Assembly (NCBI GenBank): GCA_016721505.1
Contig: JADKHX010000009.1
Location: 124,001-188,000 of the forward strand
Direction of reading: 5' to 3'
DNA: 64,000 nt
Source of the DNA: Rhodocyclaceae bacterium
GTDB lineage: Bacteria > Pseudomonadota > Gammaproteobacteria > Burkholderiales > Rhodocyclaceae
The stretch's first letter is position 1. Each line of letters starts with the position of its first letter. Both the position numbers and the translations under genes were made by a program. Below the pieces are notes generated by a model. That model was not told the DNA's origin, did no database searches, and was given only the letters and a program-made list of their open reading frames with translations. Of the stretch, positions 8,601 to 17,303 are shown one piece after another.

Positions 8601-9752
8601 ATGAAAATACTCACTCCAACTCTTGTACGGCGCCTTGTGTGGGTGCTGGTGATTGTGGCACTAGTCGCCGGCGGAATTTATGCCTTGACGCGACCCAAGC
8701 CAGTCGCTGTGGTGCTCAAGAAAGTTGAAAAAGGTGACGTTGTCGCCAGCGTGGTGAATACTCGCGCCGGAACTGTGGAAGCCTGCCAGCGCACCAAACT
8801 CTCACCGATATTGGGTGGGCGTATTGAATATTTAGGCGTAAAAGAAGGTGACAAAGTCAAGAAAGGGCAACTCTTGATGAAGCTGTGGAATGACGACCAA
8901 AAAGCCCAGCAAGTATTGGCCGAAGCGCAGCGTTTCACCAGCACCCAACGCGTCACTGAAATCTGTACCGTGGCTGCCAACGCCGGGCGCGAAGCAGAGC
9001 GCCAATCGTCATTGCGTAGCAAAGGTTTCATTTCGGATGCGCGCGAGGACACGGCGAAGACCGAAGCCCAGGCGCGTCGGGCAGCTTGTGAGACGGCGCG
9101 TGCCGAAGTCGTCGGTGCACAAGCGCGTGTGGCAGTCACCAAAGCCGAGCAGGGACGCACCTCCTTGTATGCACCGTTTGATGGCACGATCGCCAAGATT
9201 ACTGGCGAGCTGGGCGAGTTTTCCACGCCATCGCCGCCGGGGATTTTGACCCCGCCGGCGATAGATTTGATCGACGAATCCTGTCTCTATGTCAAGGCGC
9301 CGATGGACGAGGTCGATGCGCCAAAAATTAAAGTTGGTATGGCTGTGCGGATAAGTTTGGATGCACTACCGAAACAATCATTTGCAGGGACGGTGAAACG
9401 TGTAGCGCCCTATGTCTTCGCATTGGAAAAGCAAGCGCGCACGGTGGATATTGAGGTGAGTTTTAGCGAGAAACCTGCGAGTGGTTTGCTGGTCGGATAT
9501 AGCGCTGACGTGGAAATTTTGTTGGCAACGCACTCCAATGTGGTTCGTATTCCGACCTCGTCCTTAATTGAAGGTAGCAAGGTGATGCTGCTGAACGAAG
9601 GCACGTTGGTCGAGCGTGCGGTGAAGACCGGCCTGGCCAATTGGGAATTTACTGAGATCGTGGAGGGCCTTAACGCGGGTGACAGCATCGTCATTTCATT
9701 GGAGCGTGAAGGTGTGAAAGTTGGCGCAACGGCTAAAGCAGTCGAAAAATAA
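8601..9752 (+). CDS. MacA/HlyD-family periplasmic adaptor
   Basis: A 383-residue membrane-fusion protein for an ABC exporter. It has a short cytoplasmic start, one membrane helix (LVWVLVIVALVAGGIYAL, about residues 10-28), a biotinyl-lipoyl half (GGRIEYLGVKEGDKVKKGQLLMKL), a helical hairpin (about 110-190), the second lipoyl half (TSLYAPFDGTIAKITGELGE) and beta-barrel domains. It heads a four-gene run with the ATPase and two permeases, which fits a MacAB-like tripartite pump. Substrate unknown. ATG at 8601 gives the expected signal-anchor start. Confidence 0.85.
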   Translation: MKILTPTLVRRLVWVLVIVALVAGGIYALTRPKPVAVVLKKVEKGDVVASVVNTRAGTVEACQRTKLSPILGGRIEYLGVKEGDKVKKGQLLMKLWNDDQKAQQVLAEAQRFTSTQRVTEICTVAANAGREAERQSSLRSKGFISDAREDTAKTEAQARRAACETARAEVVGAQARVAVTKAEQGRTSLYAPFDGTIAKITGELGEFSTPSPPGILTPPAIDLIDESCLYVKAPMDEVDAPKIKVGMAVRISLDALPKQSFAGTVKRVAPYVFALEKQARTVDIEVSFSEKPASGLLVGYSADVEILLATHSNVVRIPTSSLIEGSKVMLLNEGTLVERAVKTGLANWEFTEIVEGLNAGDSIVISLEREGVKVGATAKAVEK

Positions 9753-9770
9753 CGGCATGCTTTTAACAGC

Positions 9771-9791
9771 GTGTTACCAGCACCAACTGGC
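9771..9791 (-). repeat. short dispersed repeat, copy 3
   Basis: GTGTTACCAGCACCAACTGGC is the reverse complement of the consensus. It fills the gap between the adaptor stop and the ATPase start, and supplies an in-frame GTG that would add nine residues (MLPAPTGKP) to the ATPase. Confidence 0.8.
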
Positions 9792-9797
9792 AAACCT

Positions 9798-10508
9798 ATG
9801 GCACTAATCGAACTTGTCGGGATTGAACGCGTCTTTCATTTGGGCGACACGGAAGTTCACGCGCTTTCGAAGTTGGATCTGGTTATCAATGATGGTGAAT
9901 ATGTCGCCATCATGGGGCAATCCGGCTCCGGCAAATCCACATTGCTCAATCTTCTTGGCATGCTGGATAGCCCGAACGAGGGTGTCTACAAACTCGAAGG
10001 CATCGATGTCACGACATTAACTCCCGATGAACAAGCCAAAATTCGCAGTCAGCGGATTGGTTTTGTGTTTCAAAGTTTTCATCTCGTACCACGTCTGACC
10101 GCCGCCGAAAACATAGCGCTGCCGATGATGCTGGCTGGCATCCCGGCCGTGGAGCGCGCGCGCCGCGTAGACAAAGCATTGCAGGATTTCGGTCTCGACA
10201 AGCGTAGCGATCATCGCCCCGATCAACTCTCAGGCGGCCAGCGCCAGCGCGTCGCGATTGCCCGCGCCACCATCATGCAGCCAGCAATGATTTTGGCTGA
10301 TGAGCCGACCGGCAATCTGGATCGTGCAACTGGGGAAGAGGTCATGCATTTGCTTGAAGGTTTGAATGCCAGCGGCGTCACCTTGTTGGTGGTCACCCAT
10401 GACCCGGTGTTGGGTGCTCGCGCGAGTCGGCAGTTGGTGATGGAAGATGGGAAATTAATCACCGATAAGAACAATTCGGCATCGTCTTCGCCGACTTTGC
10501 CCGACTAG
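9798..10508 (+). CDS. MacB/LolD-type ABC transporter ATPase
   Basis: A 236-residue ATP-binding subunit of the MacB/LolD family. It shows Walker A GQSGSGKSTLLN, Q-loop VFQSFHLVPRLTAAEN, signature LSGGQRQRVAIARA, Walker B MILADEPTGNLD and the switch histidine in VVTHDP. ATG at 9798 is preferred; an upstream GTG at 9771 lies inside a dispersed repeat. In MacB the ATPase and permease are one protein, whereas here they are separate, with two permease genes following 8 bases downstream. Substrate not predictable. Confidence 0.88.
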   Translation: MALIELVGIERVFHLGDTEVHALSKLDLVINDGEYVAIMGQSGSGKSTLLNLLGMLDSPNEGVYKLEGIDVTTLTPDEQAKIRSQRIGFVFQSFHLVPRLTAAENIALPMMLAGIPAVERARRVDKALQDFGLDKRSDHRPDQLSGGQRQRVAIARATIMQPAMILADEPTGNLDRATGEEVMHLLEGLNASGVTLLVVTHDPVLGARASRQLVMEDGKLITDKNNSASSSPTLPD

Positions 10509-10516
10509 GACCTGCA

Positions 10517-11725
10517 ATGCGCGGTGCCGATATTTTCCGTTTCGCCCGCGCTGCTGCCACTGGTTATCCGCTACGAACCGGCTTGTCGGTGTTGGCGATG
10601 GCGATTGGTGTTGCAGCAGTGGTGGTGCTTACCGCATTGGGTGACGGCGCGCGTACCTATGTGGTGAGCCAGTTTTCGTCGCTGGGCAGCAATCTGGTTA
10701 TCGTCTTGCCGGGACGTTCTGCCACCGGTGGTTTCAGTCCCGCCAATGCGGTGACACGTACCCCGCGCGACCTAACCATCGATGATGCGGTTGCGGTGCT
10801 ACGCACGCCCGCAGTGCAGCGTGCCGCACCTTTGCTGGTCGGTACCTCGGAGATCAATTTCTCCGGGCGCTTGCGCGAAGTGTTGGTGGCGGGAACGACA
10901 CTGAGTTATTTTCAGATTCGCGGTTTGAAAGCGCTACAAGGCACCTTGCTACCTGATGATGATTGGAATCGCGCGCTGCCTGTGGCAGTCATCGGGGTCA
11001 AAATTCGCGATGAAGTTTTTGCCGGACAAGAGGCCGTTGGGCAGTTCATTCGACTAGGTGGCCGGCGTGTACGTGTGGTGGGTGTGTTAGCGCCCAGCGG
11101 GCAGGGCGTGGGTTTCAATGCCGATGAATTAGTGCTGGTGCCGGTGGCATTGTCACAGGCGATGTTTAACTCCAACACTTTGTTCCGCATCCTGATAGAA
11201 GCCAAAAGCCGCGACCACATCGAGATGGCCAAACGTGATGTCGCGGCACTGCTCAAAACCCGTCACAGTGGCGAAGAAGATGTTACGGTGATTACGCAGG
11301 ATGCGGTGCTCGCGACCTTTGACAAACTGCTGGTGGCGCTGACTGCGGCGGTTGCCGGCATCGCTGCGATTAGCTTGGCGGTAGCAGGAATTTTGGTGAT
11401 GAACGTAATGCTGGTTGCCGTCACGCAACGCACCGGCGAAATAGGCTTACTCAAAGCACTTGGTGCGCGCGCCGCAACCATACGCCAGGCCTTTCTCGCC
11501 GAAGCCGCCGTACTCTCGATAATGGGCGCGGTGCTGGGCTACGGTTTGGGAGAGTTCGGTGCCTTTGCCATCCGCACGTTTTATCCCATCTTCCCCGCCT
11601 ACCCGCCTGCGTGGGCAGTAATTGCGGCGGTGGTCACCTCGCTGACCACCGGCATCTTGTTCGGCCTGATGCCGGCCAGTCGCGCCTCAAAAATGAATCC
11701 CGTTGAAGCCTTGATGAAGCACTGA
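10517..11725 (+). CDS. MacB/FtsX-type ABC permease (first of two)
   Basis: A 402-residue permease with the four-helix MacB/FtsX layout: one N-terminal membrane helix (LSVLAMAIGVAAVVVLTALG), a large periplasmic MacB_PCD domain (about residues 45-270), then three C-terminal helices, ending ILFGLMPASRASKMNPVEALMKH, the typical FtsX-family tail. It shares its fold with the next gene and the pair probably forms a heterodimer on the preceding ATPase. Confidence 0.85.
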   Translation: MRGADIFRFARAAATGYPLRTGLSVLAMAIGVAAVVVLTALGDGARTYVVSQFSSLGSNLVIVLPGRSATGGFSPANAVTRTPRDLTIDDAVAVLRTPAVQRAAPLLVGTSEINFSGRLREVLVAGTTLSYFQIRGLKALQGTLLPDDDWNRALPVAVIGVKIRDEVFAGQEAVGQFIRLGGRRVRVVGVLAPSGQGVGFNADELVLVPVALSQAMFNSNTLFRILIEAKSRDHIEMAKRDVAALLKTRHSGEEDVTVITQDAVLATFDKLLVALTAAVAGIAAISLAVAGILVMNVMLVAVTQRTGEIGLLKALGARAATIRQAFLAEAAVLSIMGAVLGYGLGEFGAFAIRTFYPIFPAYPPAWAVIAAVVTSLTTGILFGLMPASRASKMNPVEALMKH

Positions 11726-11727
11726 AA

Positions 11728-12930
11728 ATGCCAATCGCCGACTTCCTTCGCCTTGCCTTACGTTCCATTTACAGCCAGCGCCTGCGTAGCGGGCTCACCT
11801 TGCTCGGCATTGCCGTAGGCATCGCAGCGGTAATTTTGTTGACCTCAATAGGTGAGGGAATTCATCGCTACGTAGTGGCCGAATTCACCCAGTTCGGCAC
11901 CAATCTGATCGCGATACATCCGGGCCGCACCAAGACCGGCGGCACGCAGGCGATCGGCTTTCCTTCGAGTGCGCGGCCCTTGTCGCTGGAAGACGCAGTG
12001 GCACTCACCCGCCTACCGCAAGTCACTGCTGTCACGCCCAGCCTGTATGGCAACGCCGAGATAGATGGTAATGGCCGCACGCGGCGAATTTTGGTTTATG
12101 GCGTCGGCGCAGACATGCCAGCGGTGTTTAACCACCATGTCCATACAGGGCAGTTTTTGACCGACGATGCCTTAGGCGGCGCGCGCAATGTAGTGGTGCT
12201 GGGTGCAAAACTGAAAACCGAATTGTTTGGCGTCGACAACGCCATCGGACAAAAACTGCGTGTCGCCGGCTCGCAGTTCCGCGTCATTGGCGTGATGGAG
12301 CGCAAAGGGCAATTTCTCGGGATCGATTTGGACGACACTGCTTACGTGCCACCACAAAGTGCGATGGAGCTTTTCAATCGCGACGGTATGACTGAAATCG
12401 ATCTGACCGTAGCCGCAGGCACGAATATCGATCACGCCATCGCCGCGATTACCGAGTTACTCAAGGCTCGTCACGGCAGTGTTGACTTCACCATCGTTAA
12501 TCAACAGGAAATGCTCACCACCTTATCGGGAATCCTCGACGTACTGACCATGGCGGTAGGTGCATTGGGCGGAATTTCCCTTCTCGTCGGTGCGGTCGGC
12601 ATTGTCACCATCATGACCATCGCCGTCACCGAGCGTACCAACGAAATCGGTCTGATGGTCGCGCTAGGCGCCAAACGCCGCACGATATTGGGTTTATTTC
12701 TGGGCGAAGCCGTCGCACTGGCGGCCATCGGCGGCGCACTGGGCTTGGCACTGGGCATAGGTCTGGCACAAATGATTCATTTGTTCGTGCCATCATTGCC
12801 AGTCTCGACACCAATTAGTTTTGTAATCCTTGCCGAAGCCCTGTCAATGGTGATCGGCTTGCTGGCCGGCGTGCTGCCAGCCAGGAGTGCAGCGCGGCTG
12901 GATCCGGTGGAGGCTTTGCGGACGGAGTAG
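11728..12930 (+). CDS. MacB/FtsX-type ABC permease (second of two)
   Basis: A 400-residue paralogue of the preceding permease, starting 2 bases after its stop. It has the same order: N-terminal helix (LTLLGIAVGIAAVILLTSIGEG), periplasmic domain, three C-terminal helices (ISLLVGAVGIVTIMTIAVTERTNEIGLMVALGAKR, with the conserved TERTNEIG motif) and the tail LPARSAARLDPVEALRTE. Last gene of the exporter operon; a long-repeat copy begins 15 bases after its stop. Confidence 0.85.
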   Translation: MPIADFLRLALRSIYSQRLRSGLTLLGIAVGIAAVILLTSIGEGIHRYVVAEFTQFGTNLIAIHPGRTKTGGTQAIGFPSSARPLSLEDAVALTRLPQVTAVTPSLYGNAEIDGNGRTRRILVYGVGADMPAVFNHHVHTGQFLTDDALGGARNVVVLGAKLKTELFGVDNAIGQKLRVAGSQFRVIGVMERKGQFLGIDLDDTAYVPPQSAMELFNRDGMTEIDLTVAAGTNIDHAIAAITELLKARHGSVDFTIVNQQEMLTTLSGILDVLTMAVGALGGISLLVGAVGIVTIMTIAVTERTNEIGLMVALGAKRRTILGLFLGEAVALAAIGGALGLALGIGLAQMIHLFVPSLPVSTPISFVILAEALSMVIGLLAGVLPARSAARLDPVEALRTE

Positions 12931-12945
12931 GGCGATAGCGCTTTT

Positions 12946-13025
12946 GACGGCGGCGAAGCAGGGGTTTCGCAAAGCGTTGCTTTGCGCCTGTGTAGCGGGG
13001 TGGCAGTGCAAAGCCGACACTCCAC
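12946..13025 (+). repeat. long dispersed repeat, copy B
   Basis: Between the exporter operon and the next gene, GACGGCGGCGAAGC, TTTCGCAAAGC, TTGCTTTGCGCC, GTAGCGG, GTGCAAAGCCGA and ACTCCA occur in the same order and spacing as in the reverse strand of hslO 1367-1444. The internal arms GCAAAGC and GCTTTGC allow a hairpin. This intergenic copy supports a mobile or amplified element rather than hslO-specific sequence. Confidence 0.75.
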
Positions 13026-13158
13026 ATCAGCGCCAAAGGCAAATTAAGATTGCACTTATCCCATCGCCAGCATTTGTTAGCATGATCGTCTTGCCCATGG
13101 TCGACATCGTGCTTGTCGTTCATAGATTTAGTTGGTTGATTTTTTTGAGGAGAGCACC

Positions 13159-14181
13159 ATGCCGCTGAACAAACAAATCCATTTGGTCAATCGTCCCGAT
13201 GGCGAAGCTGCGGTGAGCAATTTTCAACTGGTCGTCACCCAGACACCGGAGCTCAAGGATGGCGAGGTATTGGTCCGGCATCATTACTTGAGCCTTGATC
13301 CCTATATGCGTGGGCGGATGAACGCCACCAAGAGTTACGCGCAGCCGCAGGCCTTGGGCGAGACCATGGGCGGCGGCACGGTGGGCGAAGTGCTTGAATC
13401 CAAAAATGCGGCGTTTCCGGTCGGGGCAAAAGTTTTCGGCATGGGCGGCTGGCAGGAGTACAGCGTGGTGACACCAGCGGCGATTGCCGGCGGCATGCTG
13501 CGTATTGTCGATACCACCCATGTGGGCCTGAGTCACTATCTTGGCGCGGTCGGTATGCCCGGCGTCACCGCGTGGTATGGCCTGGTCAAAATCTGCATGC
13601 CGAAAGTTGGTGAAACGATGCTGGTGAGCGCCGCAACCGGCGCGGTTGGCAGCGCTTTTGCAGCCCTCTCAAAAGCGCGCGGGTGCCGCACGGTCGGCAT
13701 TGCCGGTGGTGCTGAAAAATGCGCCTACGCGGTTAACGAGCTCGGCTTTGACGCCTGCGTCGATTACAAGCCGCATAGCGATGCCGGTTCGCTGGCCAAG
13801 GCGATAAGAGAGGCTTGCCCAAACGGCATCGATGGCAACTTTGAAAACGTTGGCGGCATGGTGCTCGATGCGGTGCTGCCGAACATGAATGCCTTTGGCC
13901 GCATTGCGCTGTGCGGAATGATTGCCGGTTACGACGGCAAGCCGATGCCGCTGAGTTATCCGGCACTAATGCTGGTGAATCGCTTGACCCTGCGCGGCTT
14001 TATAGTATCGGAGCACATGGAAGTGTGGCCCGAAGCGCTGACCGAATTGGGCACCATGGTGGCGACCGGCAAGCTGCGCCCGCGCGAGTCAATCGCGCAG
14101 GGAATTGAAGCAGCACCGGAAGCGTTTTTAGGCCTGCTGAAGGGCAAAAATTTTGGCAAACAATTAGTTAAATTAATCTAG
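13159..14181 (+). CDS. curA: NADP-dependent 2-alkenal reductase-like MDR oxidoreductase
   Basis: A 340-residue zinc-free medium-chain reductase of the CurA/PTGR (leukotriene B4 12-hydroxydehydrogenase) branch. It has LSLDPYMRGRMN near the N-terminus, GMPGVTAWYGL, and the cofactor motif VSAATGAVGSAFAALSKARG (AxxGxxG). Such enzymes reduce activated double bonds with NADPH. ATG at 13159 has GAGGAGAG upstream. It is followed 12 bases later by a short-chain dehydrogenase, so the two are probably co-transcribed. Substrate inferred only at class level. Confidence 0.82.
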   Translation: MPLNKQIHLVNRPDGEAAVSNFQLVVTQTPELKDGEVLVRHHYLSLDPYMRGRMNATKSYAQPQALGETMGGGTVGEVLESKNAAFPVGAKVFGMGGWQEYSVVTPAAIAGGMLRIVDTTHVGLSHYLGAVGMPGVTAWYGLVKICMPKVGETMLVSAATGAVGSAFAALSKARGCRTVGIAGGAEKCAYAVNELGFDACVDYKPHSDAGSLAKAIREACPNGIDGNFENVGGMVLDAVLPNMNAFGRIALCGMIAGYDGKPMPLSYPALMLVNRLTLRGFIVSEHMEVWPEALTELGTMVATGKLRPRESIAQGIEAAPEAFLGLLKGKNFGKQLVKLI

Positions 14182-14193
14182 GAAATTCACCGA

Positions 14194-15099
14194 ATGATTT
14201 CAAATTTCAAAGGCAAGACAGCGGTACTCACCGGCGCAGGTTCGGGCTTTGGCTTGGAGTGCGCGCGCATTGGGGCAAAGTTGGGCATGAACTTGGTGTT
14301 GGCGGATGTGCAACAGGATGCGCTGGATGCAGCAGCGGCAGAAATTCGTGGCCTCGGTGCGCAGGTCTTGGCAGTGAAGCTGGACGTGTCGAAGGCAGCA
14401 GAGGTGGAAGCTATGGGCGCCGCAGTGTTGGCGCAATTTGGCGCGCCGCATTTTGTTTTTAACAATGCCGGTGTAGGTGCGGGCGGCTTAGTCTGGGAGA
14501 ACACTCTTGCGGATTGGGAATGGGTGATAGGTGTGAACGTGATGGGCGTGGCCCATGGTGTTCGCGTGTTCACACCGATGATGCTCGACGCTGCGAAAAA
14601 AGATCCGACCTATCAAGGCCACATTGTTAATACGGCCAGCATGGCGGGCCTGCTTAACGCGCCGAATATGGGGATTTACAACGTCAGCAAACACGCGGTG
14701 GTGGCCTTGAGCGAGACTTTGTATCAGGATTTGGCTTTGGTCACCGATCAAATCGGCGCGTCGGTGTTGTGTCCGTTTTTTGTGCCGACTGGTATCAATC
14801 AAAGTCATCGCAATCGACCAGCAGATGCCGCTGCATCCAAGCCCACACGCAGCCAGTTAATCGGCCAGGCGATGAGTGATAAGGCAGTGGGTTCTGGCAA
14901 AGTAACCGCTGCCGAGGTGGCGCAAAAAGTCTTCGATGCGATTGCCGCCAATCAGTTCTACATTTACAGCCATCCCAAATCCATAGGCTCGGTGCAATCG
15001 CGCTTGGAGGACATCATGCTGGCGCGCAATCCAACTGATCCTTTCAGCCATAAACCTGAGCTCGGTGTGGAATTGAAACGCGCGCTGCGGGCGGAATAG
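14194..15099 (+). CDS. short-chain dehydrogenase/reductase
   Basis: A 301-residue classical SDR with cofactor motif TGAGSGFGL near residue 13, NNAG at about 90, and the active site Ser-Tyr-Lys in NTASMAGLLNAPNMGIYNVSKHAVVAL. The C-terminal part (residues 200-300) is longer than the minimal SDR. It probably oxidises or reduces a hydroxy/keto group with NAD(P). The operon partner is the upstream CurA-like reductase, suggesting joint handling of an unsaturated or keto acyl substrate; that link is inference. Confidence 0.82.
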   Translation: MISNFKGKTAVLTGAGSGFGLECARIGAKLGMNLVLADVQQDALDAAAAEIRGLGAQVLAVKLDVSKAAEVEAMGAAVLAQFGAPHFVFNNAGVGAGGLVWENTLADWEWVIGVNVMGVAHGVRVFTPMMLDAAKKDPTYQGHIVNTASMAGLLNAPNMGIYNVSKHAVVALSETLYQDLALVTDQIGASVLCPFFVPTGINQSHRNRPADAAASKPTRSQLIGQAMSDKAVGSGKVTAAEVAQKVFDAIAANQFYIYSHPKSIGSVQSRLEDIMLARNPTDPFSHKPELGVELKRALRAE

Positions 15100-15167
15100 A
15101 CCGATTGGCACAGTCCCGACTCGCGAGCTAGCTTATTGCGGTTTTCTCGCTGGTCGGTTGCGCTTGA

Positions 15168-16025
15168 CTAAGCCTTGATGGGTGCCAGAAAGCGCCGCAC
15201 CGCGCCCCAGTTTTTGTGATCGCCTTCGCGATACTGTTTGAGCATGCTGATCTGGCCTTCAACGGCCGCCGCGACTTTTTCACGCATTGCCCACAAGGCA
15301 TCCGGGTTGCTGGTGTTCTTCTTTAGTTGCGCCGTGCGGATGCGCTTACCAAAGCCGAAATAGAAGCGCTGCGGGCGCGGCAACACACTGGCGCCGATGC
15401 CGCGCACGATAGGTGGAATCGCATCGCCGCCACGCGTCTTTTCGGTGATCACCGGAAACTTGTTTGATAGCCACTGCCAAGGCCGCGAGTTGGTGATGTC
15501 GTCGGCGTCCACCAAAATGTTGTAGTTGTCATCCGGGCCGACCACGCCAAATGGAATGATGTCGTAGCCATTTTCGATGGCAAGACGGGCAAAGCCAGTG
15601 CGCTTTTTCCAAATCAGTTTGTATTCCTCGCCTTTGCGTCGCATCACTTCGCGCCCACCGCCGGGGAATACAAGGATGTGCTCCCCTGCCGTCATCAAGG
15701 CCTTGCAATGCTCGGGCGAGCCCAGCACCATGCCACCGGCGATTAATGTCTTGGCCCAGGGTGCATCGAAATGCATGCGGTCGCCCAAGCCGCGAATGAA
15801 GACATCGTGCTCGCAGTAAATGTGCTCCATCATCAACGGTGTGTCGAACATCGCAAACAAGGTGTGGTTGCCCACCCATAGCGCCGGGCGATCAAGATTG
15901 AGGGTGTCCGAGCCCAGAAAAGTCGGCTTGAAGTAAGTACGTAAGAGCTTATTGGTTTTGCGCAGCGACGCTTTGGTCGGCGGTGTGAAGTCAAGAATTT
16001 CTTCGGGTGAGGGTATGTCGTTCAC
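15168..16025 (-). CDS. DAGAT/MGAT-like lysophospholipid acyltransferase family protein
   Basis: A 285-residue acyltransferase. The acceptor-site block ALWVGNHTLFAMFDTPLMM has the conserved His, and FPGGGREVMRRKGEEYKLIWKKRTGFARLAIENG matches the diacylglycerol/monoacylglycerol acyltransferase-like branch more closely than PlsC. No signal peptide is evident. It converges on the upstream SDR gene. It probably transfers a fatty acyl group to a glycerol or alcohol acceptor; the exact reaction is unknown. Confidence 0.75.
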   Translation of the reverse strand: MNDIPSPEEILDFTPPTKASLRKTNKLLRTYFKPTFLGSDTLNLDRPALWVGNHTLFAMFDTPLMMEHIYCEHDVFIRGLGDRMHFDAPWAKTLIAGGMVLGSPEHCKALMTAGEHILVFPGGGREVMRRKGEEYKLIWKKRTGFARLAIENGYDIIPFGVVGPDDNYNILVDADDITNSRPWQWLSNKFPVITEKTRGGDAIPPIVRGIGASVLPRPQRFYFGFGKRIRTAQLKKNTSNPDALWAMREKVAAAVEGQISMLKQYREGDHKNWGAVRRFLAPIKA

Positions 16026-16164
16026 GGCTATTTCCTTGTGTGGTGCAGTCGATGCAATCGAAGCTGCAGTGGTTTATATGGTCGGTGTTTCGAATTGGAA
16101 TACAACGGCGCTTGGGATCCCGATTGCGGATGCCGCTGCGGGGAATGCAGAAATCTTGCAAGCG

Positions 16165-17208
16165 TCAAGCGGTGGTGTTGTTCTTGCACATCAGAATCGC
16201 GCGCCCGGCTCGCCCTTCGCGCACGTGATCAAAAGCCTGCGCTCCATCAGCGAGTGGTAAGGCCAAACCGATCGGCAGCCTGAAGTGACCTTTTGCCAAC
16301 CCTTCGGCCAACACATTCAGCGCAGTTTCGTCCGGACCGAATACCGTCCATGCGTAGCGCGCGCCGGGCGCCGCGTGCCGGACTGCAGCCGCAACGCGGC
16401 GTTTGTCTTTCATGGTTTGCAGGCCCCCGCCGATCCAACCGAGACGGTCAAAATTGGCCAGCAGCGGATGCACCGTGGTGGCGTGCCCCAAGGCGCCGGG
16501 CCGCAGGCGAGTGGCTAGGAACTCGTCGTCATCCCAGACAGCAAAATTGAGTACAGCATCAAATCGTGCAGGCAAATCTCTGACCTTTTGCTTGAACCGA
16601 TCGACCGTCTCGGTGGCACCCAAGGCTTTGCATAATTCCTCGTTGGTGGTTTCACACACGGCAGTTATTTGAGCGCCCCAAGCGGCCAGCACCTGCAGGG
16701 CAAATTGGCCGAGACCACCACCCGCGCCGAGTACCAGAACCGACCGGCCACACGCAGAGCGTTCATCCAAGCCGGCGCCTTTCAGTGCCAACATCATGGT
16801 GGTAAAGCTGTAGGGCAGGGCGGCGAGTTCGGCGGCGGAAAATCCAGCTGGCGCGGGGCGCAGAAATTTTTCCTTGGCGATGACATGCGTTGCGTGTGCA
16901 CCAGAATTGCTTGGCGCCTTGAGGCCAAATACGCGGTCGCCGACTTTGAGTCGCTGCACCTTGGGGCCAACAGCCGCCACAGTACCGACGATGTCATTGC
17001 CCAAAGCAAGCGGAAATTTACCCGCGCCCTTGGTGCTCAATACCCGCTTGCCATAACCCTGGGCGCGCTTGACGTCGATGGGATTGACCGAGCTGGCTTC
17101 CATCTCAATCACCACCTCGCCCGGTCCCGGCGATACCAGAGTGAAGGGCTGCAGACGAAACTTTGGCCGCTCAGCTGCTTCGGTTACTACAAATCGAAAA
17201 CTTTGCAC
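16165..17208 (-). CDS. zinc-free MDR quinone oxidoreductase-like protein
   Basis: A 347-residue medium-chain reductase with a GroES-like N-terminal domain (SSVNPIDVKRAQGYGKR, LALGNDIVGTVAAVGPKVQRLKVGDRVFGL) and a Rossmann motif LVLGAGGGLGQFALQVLAAWGAQ. Zinc ligands are not apparent. It lies downstream of the aromatic catabolic operon on the same strand, separated by 95 bases that hold a dispersed repeat, so it may be a separate transcript. Substrate unknown. Confidence 0.8.
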   Translation of the reverse strand: MQSFRFVVTEAAERPKFRLQPFTLVSPGPGEVVIEMEASSVNPIDVKRAQGYGKRVLSTKGAGKFPLALGNDIVGTVAAVGPKVQRLKVGDRVFGLKAPSNSGAHATHVIAKEKFLRPAPAGFSAAELAALPYSFTTMMLALKGAGLDERSACGRSVLVLGAGGGLGQFALQVLAAWGAQITAVCETTNEELCKALGATETVDRFKQKVRDLPARFDAVLNFAVWDDDEFLATRLRPGALGHATTVHPLLANFDRLGWIGGGLQTMKDKRRVAAAVRHAAPGARYAWTVFGPDETALNVLAEGLAKGHFRLPIGLALPLADGAQAFDHVREGRAGRAILMCKNNTTA

Positions 17209-17240
17209 CTTTAGTGTTCCTTGTAAGAGGGTTTCTTGTC

Positions 17241-17270
17241 GCCAGTTGGTGCTGGTAACACGCCGTCAAA
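17241..17270 (+). repeat. short dispersed repeat, copy 4 (full length)
   Basis: A full consensus copy: GCCAGTTGGTGCTGG, then TA, then ACACGCCGTCAAA. It lies between two genes of the same orientation. CCAG and CTGG within it can form a four-pair stem with loop TTGGTG. Confidence 0.85.
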
Positions 17271-17303
17271 ACTGACGACTGTGCGAGCAGCACGGTGTTT
17301 GCC

